From Bacillus sp. V2I10 (GTDB lineage: Bacteria; Bacillota; Bacilli; Bacillales; Bacillaceae): a stretch of 64,000 bases of DNA. The DNA lies in NCBI RefSeq assembly GCF_030817055.1, contig NZ_JAUSYV010000001.1:3372001-3436000 (forward strand). The letters are read 5' to 3'. Below the pieces are notes generated by a model that saw nothing but the letters and a program-made list of their open reading frames with translations, was not told where the DNA came from and searched no databases. Of this stretch, positions 7,681 through 15,458 are shown one piece after another. The stretch's first letter is position 1; every line of letters begins with the position of its first letter. Made by a program: the position numbers and the translations under genes.

Positions 7681-8838
7681 TTAAATGCCTGATAAGATTT
7701 GTGCTGCAGCCTGTCTCGCCCCAGAAATATTCCTGGCAATTGGGCCAATTTGAAGCTCAGCTAAAGCACCGGTTACGTACAAACCTTCAGCCCATTTAAG
7801 ACCGTCTGTTACAATCGGATAACCGCAATCGGCACATCTCAGTCGTTCTCTTTTCATTAGGGGGGCAATCCATTCTTGTCCTGGCGTTGTAGGCTGAAAA
7901 CCAGTTGCCAGCACAACTGATTGAGCATAAATCTCTTTACCGTCTTTAGTAATTAATAATGTTCCATCTTCAATTTGCTTATAAGCTGTAATTTCTTCCT
8001 CTACCCAGTCAATATGCCCGCGTCTTTTTAAATGATGAAGTTTCATGTGAAGATCTTGAGTAATTGATCCTCGATGTCTGGCATTCATAATCTTCAAGCG
8101 TCGGCTTGAATAATCTGGATCATCCCTAAATGAACGTTGCTTCTTCGGTCCAAGCCAACCTGGATCACTATCAAACAGTTTGACTCTGAAAGGGTGCCTT
8201 TTTACCATGGTTACTTCACCAGGAAATATGTTTGCCATTTTATTGACGAGATGAGCTGCTGTCATCCCTCCCCCAATGATTACAATTGGGCCAGATAGTG
8301 CTTCAATATTAAAATCATCCTCAAATACATGATAAATGTCAAAGGAATCGTCTTTTAGCGTTATAGCCCAATCAGGCCAATGAGGCTGCTCTCCAACCCC
8401 AATAGCAATGACAATATTTTTGGTTGTGATCATGTTTCCGTTTCCATAATCGACTTCCCAACCTTGACCTATTTTTTGAACCTCTTTAACACGTCCTTGA
8501 ATCCAACATTCTTTCATATTTAGATCGTTGTATAAGAGATCACAATGTTGCTTAAATACAGCCAATGATGGTCTTTTAAACCGTCCATAAAACGATTCAC
8601 CTTGAATCTGTTTGGCAAACCGCTCGAGACCGAACGGATTTATTTCAATATGATGAACAGATGGAGATCTCAAAAATGGCATTGATATCGCTTGAGTACA
8701 CCTTTCCCAGTTTTCAAGAGGGCCAGAATGGGGGTCAATGATGCGTAGCTTATCAGATGACGTTTTATTGCTCTGAAGGAGGAAGGTAGCCATTGTAACT
8801 CCTTGCACTCCCCCTCCAATAATGGTCCATTCATACAT
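7681..8838 (-). CDS. FAD/NAD(P)-binding oxidoreductase (monooxygenase-like)
   Basis: A two-dinucleotide-domain flavoprotein of 385 residues. It has an N-terminal FAD motif IGGGVQG (about 7-13), a second nucleotide site VIIGGGMTAAH (about 190), ATGFQPTTPG near the C-terminus and a C-terminal ADCGYP Cys pair. It resembles lysine/ornithine N-hydroxylase and COG2072-type monooxygenases, but the substrate is unknown. ATG 8838 has a good AGGAGTG site; the frame is open to 8856. It lies 155 bp downstream of the Zur-controlled rpsN gene on the same strand with no obvious terminator between, so it may be in that operon. Confidence 0.7.
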   Translation of the reverse strand: MYEWTIIGGGVQGVTMATFLLQSNKTSSDKLRIIDPHSGPLENWERCTQAISMPFLRSPSVHHIEINPFGLERFAKQIQGESFYGRFKRPSLAVFKQHCDLLYNDLNMKECWIQGRVKEVQKIGQGWEVDYGNGNMITTKNIVIAIGVGEQPHWPDWAITLKDDSFDIYHVFEDDFNIEALSGPIVIIGGGMTAAHLVNKMANIFPGEVTMVKRHPFRVKLFDSDPGWLGPKKQRSFRDDPDYSSRRLKIMNARHRGSITQDLHMKLHHLKRRGHIDWVEEEITAYKQIEDGTLLITKDGKEIYAQSVVLATGFQPTTPGQEWIAPLMKRERLRCADCGYPIVTDGLKWAEGLYVTGALAELQIGPIARNISGARQAAAQILSGI

Positions 8839-8993
8839 AGAGTTCACTCCTAACATACATCTTATTTATTTCTTTCCTTTTTATTACCTTTTTTTCAGGA
8901 ACTGGACCGATCCTCTAGCTCTTATGAACAGAATCCTCCTAAAAAGGGATGAAGCATTTTTATTTTATGGTTCATCCACATGACAGATATTCG

Positions 8994-9263
8994 TTACCAA
9001 CTAGCTTTCTTAACGCCGGGAATCTGCCCCTTGTGAGCATATTCACGGAAAGCAATTCTCGAAAGTTTAAACTTTCTTAAATAGCCTCTTGGCCTACCAG
9101 TTATTGCGCATCTGTTCTTTAATCGAGTTGGAGAAGAGTCTCTTGGGAGCCTTCTTAATGCTTCATAATCACCTTTTTCTTTTAGCTCAATTCGTAGTTC
9201 TCTATATTTTCCAACCATCTCTTGGCGCTTTTTTTCTTTTGCAACTTTTGATTTTTTTGCCAC
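8994..9263 (-). CDS. rpsN: 30S ribosomal protein S14, zinc-free paralogue
   Basis: Starting at GTG 9263 gives AKKSKVAKEKKRQ... and exactly 89 residues, the length of B. subtilis RpsNB; the frame is open to 9272. The protein has only one Cys (NRCAITGRPRGY) instead of the two CxxC pairs of the zinc-binding S14, so it is the C-minus form. It replaces zinc-containing S14 in ribosomes during zinc starvation. The Zur box at 9305-9325 lies in front of it. Confidence 0.95.
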   Translation of the reverse strand: MAKKSKVAKEKKRQEMVGKYRELRIELKEKGDYEALRRLPRDSSPTRLKNRCAITGRPRGYLRKFKLSRIAFREYAHKGQIPGVKKASW

Positions 9264-9304
9264 AATCCTCATCCTTTCATTTGAAGTATTTAAAAATTTA
9301 CATC

Positions 9305-9325
9305 AAATCGTAATGATTACTATTT
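9305..9325. promoter_or_regulatory. Zur box of rpsN
   Basis: AAATCGTAAT, G, ATTACTATTT: one departure from the consensus, 42 bp upstream of the rpsN GTG start. Confidence 0.88.
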
Positions 9326-9496
9326 AAACATAAAATATCGTTTTACACAAATAGACACTTCCCAATAAACTTTCTTGTTTCATACTCTAATGTTAAATAA
9401 AAATAACTTCTAACTCTTAGAAGTATTAACTATAAAATCCCCTTATTTATTACAAAGTTTCTTTTCAGGGTATACAAGTCTTGATTAAGCACAAAT

Positions 9497-9851
9497 TCAA
9501 GAGACAAATAGGAACAATTTCATGTTCTGTTTTAAACCATCCTGTACTTTTTCTGTATAGTCAATCCACCTGTATTTCTCAATCTTCATGTCGAGTCTAG
9601 TGTTTATCTCATTTTCAATATCTTTCATAAGTTTGTACATCTCATCCACTGACATATGAAAATGAGTGGCTGCTTGCTGATAGGGTGACTTCTCTACAAG
9701 GAGGGTTAAAAACTGCTCTTTTGTTTCACATTGTGATGCCAACTTATCCTCCATGCTTTCAATGTATTGATAAACACTCTTTTTCTTATGTGGAAGATTT
9801 GCAATAATATCACGCGTAAAGATATTCATTAATTTTTCGTTCAACAACATT
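9497..9851 (-). CDS. Uncharacterised Zur-box-preceded protein
   Basis: An unrecognised soluble protein of 117 residues if started at ATG 9851, which follows the excellent site CAGGAGGTG; the frame is open to 9868. It is rich in charged residues and predicted helical. QQAATHFHMSVDEMYKLMKDIE (about residues 54-75) has the look of a helix-turn-helix. There are single Cys and few His residues, so it is not an obvious zinc store. A diverged Zur box lies 31 bp upstream, placing it in the zinc response. A small regulator is one possibility, with no proof. Confidence 0.7.
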
Positions 9852-9881
9852 AGCACCTCCTGAATCACGTTCCTTAATTCA

Positions 9882-9902
9882 AAACGTAATCGTTTCGATT
9901 TA
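9882..9902. promoter_or_regulatory. Putative Zur box (diverged)
   Basis: AAAACGTAAT, C, GTTTCGATTT: three mismatches from the consensus arms, but the position upstream of a leftward gene and the local context support it. Confidence 0.6.
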
Positions 9903-10026
9903 AATTATACTATATATTTATTATAAAGAGCAAAGCAACTAAGATTTAGGTAACTTTTTATAAATGTTGTATGTATATTGGTCTTGTTATTAATCCTCTG
10001 AAGGAAGAATCTTTAAGAAAAATAAA

Positions 10027-10045
10027 AGCCGCCTAAAGGCGACTA
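10027..10045 (-). terminator. Terminator of the Fec-type ABC operon
   Basis: Stem GTCGCC / GGCGGC with a short loop, read leftwards and followed by a T-rich tract, 130 bp beyond the end of the ATPase gene. Confidence 0.75.
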
Positions 10046-10176
10046 ACTGATTCGTTAAATTGTCTATTTATTTAAGCTGCTTTCAAGTACTTTTCCTTAT
10101 CATTTTGTGAAGTGTGCCGGACTGGGTCCTAACAAAGATTTTCAATTTTGATCTAGCCTAGACAATAATGCTTTGT

Positions 10177-10971
10177 CTAGTGATCAGTTATACCATAAGG
10201 AACACAAACCCATTCTTTGCTCACTCGATCTTCAAAAAGACTAGCTTTTATCCCATAAACCTCTTGTAGTGTTCTTTCATTAAGTACAACCTTAGGATCT
10301 CCCTTATCATATATTTGTTTGTCTTTAATAATGAGTACATCATCAGCATACTTTAAAGCATGATTGATGTCGTGTAACACCATAATAATTGTCTTTCCCT
10401 CATCTCGGTTCAATTGTCTAATCAAATCTAATAAGACAATTTGATGGTGCACATCTAAAAATGTTGTTGGTTCATCAAGTAATAACACATCAGTCGACTG
10501 GGCTAATGCCAGGGAAAGCCAGGCCCTTTGTCTCTCGCCTCCAGATAGTTCATCCATTGGACGGTCCTTAAAAAGGAATAAATTCGTCAATTTCAGTGCA
10601 TGTTCTATAGCCATGTGATCTTGTTTCCTCAACATCTTTAACGCACCTACATGGGGAAACCTCCCTTGTTCCAGCAATTCATAAACAGTCATGTTCAAGT
10701 TTGCATCATGTGTTTGTGGGAGCATGGCCATTTTCTTGGCTACCATTCTTGTTGGCATAGTGGAAATAGCTTTTCCGTCTAAGTAAACATGTCCGGATTT
10801 TGAAGGAATCAAATTCGAAATGGCTTTGAGAAGAGTGGATTTACCACTCCCGTTTACTCCTAGTAAAACCGTAATTTTCCCCTCTTTAATGTGTGAGGTG
10901 ATATCTTCTAGAATAACCTTCCCACTTAAAGAGACCATTAGCTGATCTATGCTAATTTTTTCATCTTTCAC
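10177..10971 (-). CDS. FecE-type ABC transporter ATP-binding protein
   Basis: ATPase of 264 residues of the siderophore/haem/B12 class. Walker A GVNGSGKST (about 38-46), signature LSGGERQR (about 142), Walker B VLLLDEPTTFLD and the switch MVLHD are intact. It starts with GTG and overlaps the preceding permease gene by 4 bp. It powers the FecCD-type permeases encoded upstream. The whole four-gene operon has a Zur-like box in front, which hints at zinc-related rather than iron-related cargo. Confidence 0.9.
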   Translation of the reverse strand: MKDEKISIDQLMVSLSGKVILEDITSHIKEGKITVLLGVNGSGKSTLLKAISNLIPSKSGHVYLDGKAISTMPTRMVAKKMAMLPQTHDANLNMTVYELLEQGRFPHVGALKMLRKQDHMAIEHALKLTNLFLFKDRPMDELSGGERQRAWLSLALAQSTDVLLLDEPTTFLDVHHQIVLLDLIRQLNRDEGKTIIMVLHDINHALKYADDVLIIKDKQIYDKGDPKVVLNERTLQEVYGIKASLFEDRVSKEWVCVPYGITDH

Positions 10972-12014
10972 GATCGTATCCCCTTCCTTGTTGTCGCTCT
11001 CAATAAATAGATAAAGAATGGGGCACCCAATAAAGCTGTAATTGCACCTGCCGGAACCTGGGATTCACTACTAAAGAAATCAAATGGAAGATAAATAATT
11101 AAATTCTGAGCAACAGTATCAGATAAAAGAAGAAGGAATGATGATACCAACATGCTGACAGGAAAGAACCTTCTAGCATCTTCTCCAATCATTTGTTTAG
11201 CCAAATGAGGTCCGATTAAGCCAATAAAGCTAATGGCACCGATGGTTGAAACGGCCCCTGCAGTAAGTAAAGCAGCAAGAAGCAAGAGACTGAACCTAGC
11301 ATTCTTAACATCAATACCTAATGACCTTGCTTGTGCGTCACCTAGCCTTAATCCATTTGCTAATCCTGCACTCAGTAATCCAAGGGTGAGGGTGAAAATG
11401 GCAACTGGAAGAAGAGCTTCAAAATGAATCCATCCACGGCCGTTTAAAGAACCGATAATCCACAAAAGAATACTTCCCATCGCTTCTTGGTTACTTAAAA
11501 GAATGAATGACGTACAAGCTTGAGTAATCGAAGAAAGTAACACTCCAATAAGAGCAATTTGCACATGATTTTGTTTCGTTCTAGCGCTGATGAATAATAC
11601 ACAAAGAGTAACTAAAATACCTCCAAGCGATGCAAGTAGTGGCAAAAAATAGGAAAGTTTATAAATTTGAGGGATTAACGTTATTCCCAAGACAGCAAAA
11701 AAGACACTCCCTGCTGTTACACCCATGATCCCAGGCTCTGCTAAAGGGTTTCTTGTGACACTCTGAAGAATCGCTCCAGCTAATCCCAACATGGCTCCTG
11801 CTAATATAGCAATTAAAACTCTAGGGATTCTTAATTCCCATAGAACTTGTTCATGATAAGGATAGATAGGCTCTCCTATAAGGGCTTGATATAACTCCAC
11901 TGGAGAAAAAGTTACCTTTCCTGTCATAATATTTATCAATAGAATGACCATAGTAAATAGGAACAATGAGAAGAGCAGGAGATAAAATTTTTTCTCTTTA
12001 GCAGTCGTTATCAA
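10968..12014 (-). CDS. FecCD-family ABC permease (second)
   Basis: A BtuC/FecCD permease of 348 residues with about nine or ten membrane segments and the family sequences RIPRVLIAILAGAMLGLAG, NPLAEPGIMGV and FIGLIGPHLA. It starts with TTG after GGAGGAGAAC and overlaps its neighbours by 4 bp on each side, a tight translational coupling. It pairs with the other permease to form the channel. Confidence 0.9.
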   Translation of the reverse strand: MITTAKEKKFYLLLFSLFLFTMVILLINIMTGKVTFSPVELYQALIGEPIYPYHEQVLWELRIPRVLIAILAGAMLGLAGAILQSVTRNPLAEPGIMGVTAGSVFFAVLGITLIPQIYKLSYFLPLLASLGGILVTLCVLFISARTKQNHVQIALIGVLLSSITQACTSFILLSNQEAMGSILLWIIGSLNGRGWIHFEALLPVAIFTLTLGLLSAGLANGLRLGDAQARSLGIDVKNARFSLLLLAALLTAGAVSTIGAISFIGLIGPHLAKQMIGEDARRFFPVSMLVSSFLLLLSDTVAQNLIIYLPFDFFSSESQVPAGAITALLGAPFFIYLLRATTRKGIRS

Positions 12015-13036
12015 ACTGTTCTCCTCCTTTGTCGTAAGAAAAATAATAAAGTAATTCCACCAATTATGGTCGTCAAGAGCCCCACGGGCATTTCGTATGG
12101 ATAGAAGATGACTCTTAGTAAAAAGTCCGCACTCAACAAGAGAACTCCACCTATCAAAGCAGATACAGGTAATACAAAATAAGCATTTTCAGAATTGAGT
12201 AGTTTTTTAGTGATGTGCGGTGCCAGTAAAGAAATGAAGCCAATTGGTCCACAGTTAGCTACTACAGATGCAATTAATCCCACACCAATCAGTAACAAAA
12301 ACACTCTCATATTGACGACAGGAACACCCCGTCCTTTGGCAGCATCATCACCCAACTTCATAACATTCAATATCCGTGAACACAATAAAGCGATAGGAAC
12401 AAAAATGAGAAACCACGGTAAGAGGTTTTGGACATGGCTCCAATTCCTTCCTGCCAAACTCCCAGTTAAATAAAAAAACAACAGGGAGATATCATTCTGT
12501 CTTCCAAGTGTAATGACAATGATAACCAAGGAATTCAGAAATGCACTTATTGCAGTACCAATTAGGATAAAACTTCCTTTATCCATTCTTCCTTTAGCAC
12601 TTATAATGACAACCGTCCCGCTAATAACGCCTCCCACCATTCCCACGAGTGGGTACATTGAGAATGGAACGGAAAGATGAAACACCGTTAAAATGGCAAT
12701 CATAAAGGACACACCACCAGACACCCCGATTAATTCTGGTCCTGCTAAGTCATTTTGAAAGGCATCCTGTAGAAGGCTTCCTGTTAAAGCAAGCATAATT
12801 CCAGCCATTACGGCAATAACAGCCCTTGGCATTCGAATCTCGTAGCTAACTAAATGTTGAATCTTGTCCATAGGATGATGATGGACAAGATTCATATATA
12901 TGTCGTGTAACGAAATGAAAGGCTCTCCGATACTTAACGAAACAACAAATAAAGAAGAACTCACTAAAAAAAGAGATAACAGTATCCATAAAACCTTTCT
13001 TGGTAAATCCATCATTCTTTTAGAAGGCTGTGCCAT
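12011..13036 (-). CDS. FecCD-family ABC permease (first)
   Basis: A BtuC/FecCD permease of 341 residues with RMPRAVIAVMAGIMLALTG, LAGPELIGVSGG and FISLLAPHI, and multiple membrane segments. It begins 4 bp after the binding-protein gene and overlaps the second permease by 4 bp. These transporters take up metal chelates such as siderophores, haem or cobalamin. Confidence 0.9.
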   Translation of the reverse strand: MAQPSKRMMDLPRKVLWILLSLFLVSSSLFVVSLSIGEPFISLHDIYMNLVHHHPMDKIQHLVSYEIRMPRAVIAVMAGIMLALTGSLLQDAFQNDLAGPELIGVSGGVSFMIAILTVFHLSVPFSMYPLVGMVGGVISGTVVIISAKGRMDKGSFILIGTAISAFLNSLVIIVITLGRQNDISLLFFYLTGSLAGRNWSHVQNLLPWFLIFVPIALLCSRILNVMKLGDDAAKGRGVPVVNMRVFLLLIGVGLIASVVANCGPIGFISLLAPHITKKLLNSENAYFVLPVSALIGGVLLLSADFLLRVIFYPYEMPVGLLTTIIGGITLLFFLRQRRRTV

Positions 13037-13040
13037 TTAC

Positions 13041-14006
13041 TTATTCCTTCACTGTTTCAGGATACAGTATAGACATAGCATCCTCTAATACAATGTTAAG
13101 TGATCCAACGCCTCTTCCACTAGCCCATATATTCGTGCGAACCTCATGAACTTCTCCGTTCTTTACCGCTTTAAGTTCCCTCCAAATCGGATTTTTTGCA
13201 AGCTGCTCAGACAATGCGGGACCCTTTTCTGCTCCAAAGGAAAACGTTTCCACAAAAATAACGTTAGGATCTTGTTTTAAAACTTCTTCTAACGAAAATT
13301 GAGCTCCCTCTTCATTGGATCCTTTACGTGCTTCCCAAGGATATTTAGTCAATTCTCCTAATAATGATCCCATAACAGATTTACTAGTATCTATTCCAAA
13401 ACTCGTGTCTGATCCATACATAATTAAAGCAGTCTTATCTTTTGGAGAACGTTCTTTATAGCTCTCTAGCTTTTCTCTAAAATCATTTGTTACTTTTTTT
13501 GCTTCATCTTCTTTTCCAAGTATCTTTCCAAATTCCAGCACGAATTTGAGTGATTCTTCATACGTGGTAGGAGATGTAATATATAATGGTACTGATCCTT
13601 TTAAACTCTCTCTGAGGCTATCATGCACTCCCTCAAGACCTACTACTAAGTCAAGTTCATTACTATAAATATCCTCTATATTTGGCTCAAAGAAAGAACC
13701 GCCAATAGAAGCAAAATCTTTTCCTTTATCACCAAAAAATTCTGGTTCTGTCGTAATACCACCTGGTGAAACGGCAATCGGTTCTAGACCTAGCTGATAT
13801 AAGGTATCTACACAAATTTCAGTCAAACACCCGATTCTTTCAGGTGTTTTTTCAAATTTAATTTCAGTTCCTGTATCATCAAGAACAGTCACCGATCTTC
13901 CTTTTCCAGATTCTACCTCTCCCTTCAAACTTGTTTCAGTAGCAGAGCTGCAAGCAGACAACACTAAAAACAAACTGACCATAAAAATACTCCATATATG
14001 TTTCAT
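13041..14006 (-). CDS. FecB/FepB-type substrate-binding lipoprotein
   Basis: A periplasmic-binding-protein family 8 (helical backbone) lipoprotein of about 321 residues. It has a signal peptide with lipobox LSAC, then VTVLDDTGTEIKFEKTPERIG, the usual strand for this family, and the long central helix. ATG 14006 follows GGGGAGG; the frame opens at 14030. Cys residues beyond the lipobox (GCLTEICVD) are unusual near the ligand-side start. It is the first gene of the operon and has a Zur-like box 93 bp upstream. The ligand could be a zinc chelate; iron siderophore uptake is the alternative. Confidence 0.88.
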   Translation of the reverse strand: MKHIWSIFMVSLFLVLSACSSATETSLKGEVESGKGRSVTVLDDTGTEIKFEKTPERIGCLTEICVDTLYQLGLEPIAVSPGGITTEPEFFGDKGKDFASIGGSFFEPNIEDIYSNELDLVVGLEGVHDSLRESLKGSVPLYITSPTTYEESLKFVLEFGKILGKEDEAKKVTNDFREKLESYKERSPKDKTALIMYGSDTSFGIDTSKSVMGSLLGELTKYPWEARKGSNEEGAQFSLEEVLKQDPNVIFVETFSFGAEKGPALSEQLAKNPIWRELKAVKNGEVHEVRTNIWASGRGVGSLNIVLEDAMSILYPETVKE

Positions 14007-14098
14007 ACAAATATTCCTCCCCTTACTCAATTATTTGTTATTAGAAATATAGAATCAATATGAGTTAGATTAGAGCTACCTATGATTCTATCTACCTC

Positions 14099-14119
14099 AA
14101 ATCGTAATTATTCCTATTA
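14099..14119. promoter_or_regulatory. Putative Zur box of the Fec-type importer
   Basis: AAATCGTAAT, T, ATTCCTATTA: the first arm is perfect and the second has three mismatches. No Fur-box-like repeat was evident to me in the same spacer. Confidence 0.65.
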
Positions 14120-14299
14120 ACCAATATATAGTATTTTAGAATCAAGTGCCTGTCAAGATAGTCTAAGTTTAGAAAAATCAGTAGCAGCTCTTGAATAGAC
14201 GATTAATGAGTTACATGACTCATTTCTCAAAGAAAAGACAGTTCCTTTCGAATCTTCAAATATCTGTCGAAACAGGGTAATCAAACGTCTTCTATACAG

Positions 14300-14491
14300 C
14301 TAGAGAGTTGCAATTCCACAAGCAAATAAATCAAAGGAAACTAAATAAATAAGTTGTTCTTGTGTTAGTCCGATAGCTGGTGCAATAATTAATGGAACTG
14401 CAATAGCACCACCATACATGACACACATATGCTGAAATCCTAGAATAATTAATTGCCCAATACTTAATTTCTCGCTTTTCAAATACACCAA
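14300..14491 (-). pseudogene. Truncated NCS2 (urate/xanthine-type) permease N-terminus
   Basis: Only 63 codons remain. The peptide LGFQHMCVMYGGAIAVPLII and TQEQLIYLVSFDLFACGIATL matches the N-terminus of the intact NCS2 permease at 17844-19148 (same segment CGIATL), then hits TAG. The intact family length is about 430 residues. It retains a plausible start (ATG 14491) but no ribosome site of note. It is a relic of a second purine permease. Confidence 0.8.
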
Positions 14492-14568
14492 CCCTTTCTA
14501 ATAAATAACATCAATTTTTTGAATAACTAGATAAAAAGTATAAGAACTGGTATCACGATTTAAGCTAA

Positions 14569-14671
14569 TCAAACCTTAACTCCAAGTTCTTTTAACCAAC
14601 GATGATAAGCTATCGAACACACATCCGACTTATGATGTAATTCTTCTTGTAAATCCAGGAAAATTCTTAAG
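14569..14671 (-). pseudogene. Short C-terminal coding remnant, unidentified
   Basis: An open stretch ending in TGA reads ...IFLDLQEELHHKSD, VCSIAYHRWLKELGVKV. It has normal protein composition but no start or ribosome site. I do not recognise the family. Confidence 0.3.
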
Positions 14672-14937
14672 GAGGAATAAATACTTCTCTTACATAACTA
14701 TAATGCCTAGATTCTTCGCTTTCATTTCCTCAAGTAGGACCTAGTTGATAAATGAAACTTCTTTAAAAACGTTAAAGTACGACATTTCCAGCATGATCTT
14801 GACTTCCTAAAATACCTATATGACCAAAAATTAAATAGGTAAAAGCTAAGTGTAATGTAGCTTGGTAAACGTGTTGTATTCATTGGAATACCTACATTAA
14901 ATGTTTAAAGAAAAATAACTAATAAGAAAAAACAAAA

Positions 14938-14974
14938 GCCCCTCCTGTCTTCTAATTCAGAAAACAGGAGGGGC
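14938..14974 (-). terminator. Strong hairpin terminator
   Basis: GCCCCTCCTGT / ACAGGAGGGGC, 15-base loop, followed leftwards by a T-rich tract (CTTTTGTTTTTTC). It probably once ended a leftward gene now lost. Confidence 0.75.
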
Positions 14975-15203
14975 GAATAAATAAAGAAACATAGTCCTTT
15001 AGAAACTCTTCGCCTCTCAATTTTTAAAAAATGAGTTTAGAATTAATCAATCGAAATTTATATGAATTTTTATTATTAAAAATATTATTTATGGAATTTA
15101 GTAACATTAACGCAATTATGATATTATTTGTATATTATTGTAAGATTATCTTACTTCAGGAAAATCCGGATTTACAACGTTATGGAAATTCCTATATAAA
15201 AAA

Positions 15204-15244
15204 CCCAATCTCTCAGCAAGAAAATTGAGAAATTGGGCTTTTTT
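15204..15244. terminator. Bidirectional terminator after the purine operon
   Basis: CCCAATCTCTCA pairs with TTGAGAAATTGGG, with T runs on both sides. It lies about 215 bp past the end of the flavoprotein gene and can end that leftward operon. Confidence 0.75.
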
Positions 15245-15458
15245 CGTTACTCCATCAAAGCGCCCGATTGTTGAAAACAAGGTAATACATATGCTTAACT
15301 TGTGATACGGTTCACCTTAACGGGTCTAACAGCGAATTTATTTTCAAACCCAATTCCCTTTATATAATTGTACCTTCAAACAGCACCTCATTTCCGTGTA
15401 AAATTCGCGGTGAACCCTCTGCCCTGGCACCCGTATGTGTTATTGAGCATATAAGTCC

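Larger units (their letters stand above)
14120..15458. other. Decayed spacer between the Fec and purine blocks
   Basis: This stretch holds a truncated permease start (14300-14491), short non-matching coding remnants in the 14.57-14.9 kb part, two terminator hairpins and a GCGCCCGATTG element. No intact gene was seen. Confidence 0.6.

Noticed and set aside
9264..9272. ATG start of rpsN at 9272
   Set aside because: Starting at GTG 9263 gives the conserved AKKSK start and the exact 89-residue family length.
15031..15228. 65-codon rightward frame in the purine spacer
   Set aside because: It has no ribosome site, an AT-driven composition, and runs into the terminator hairpin at 15204.
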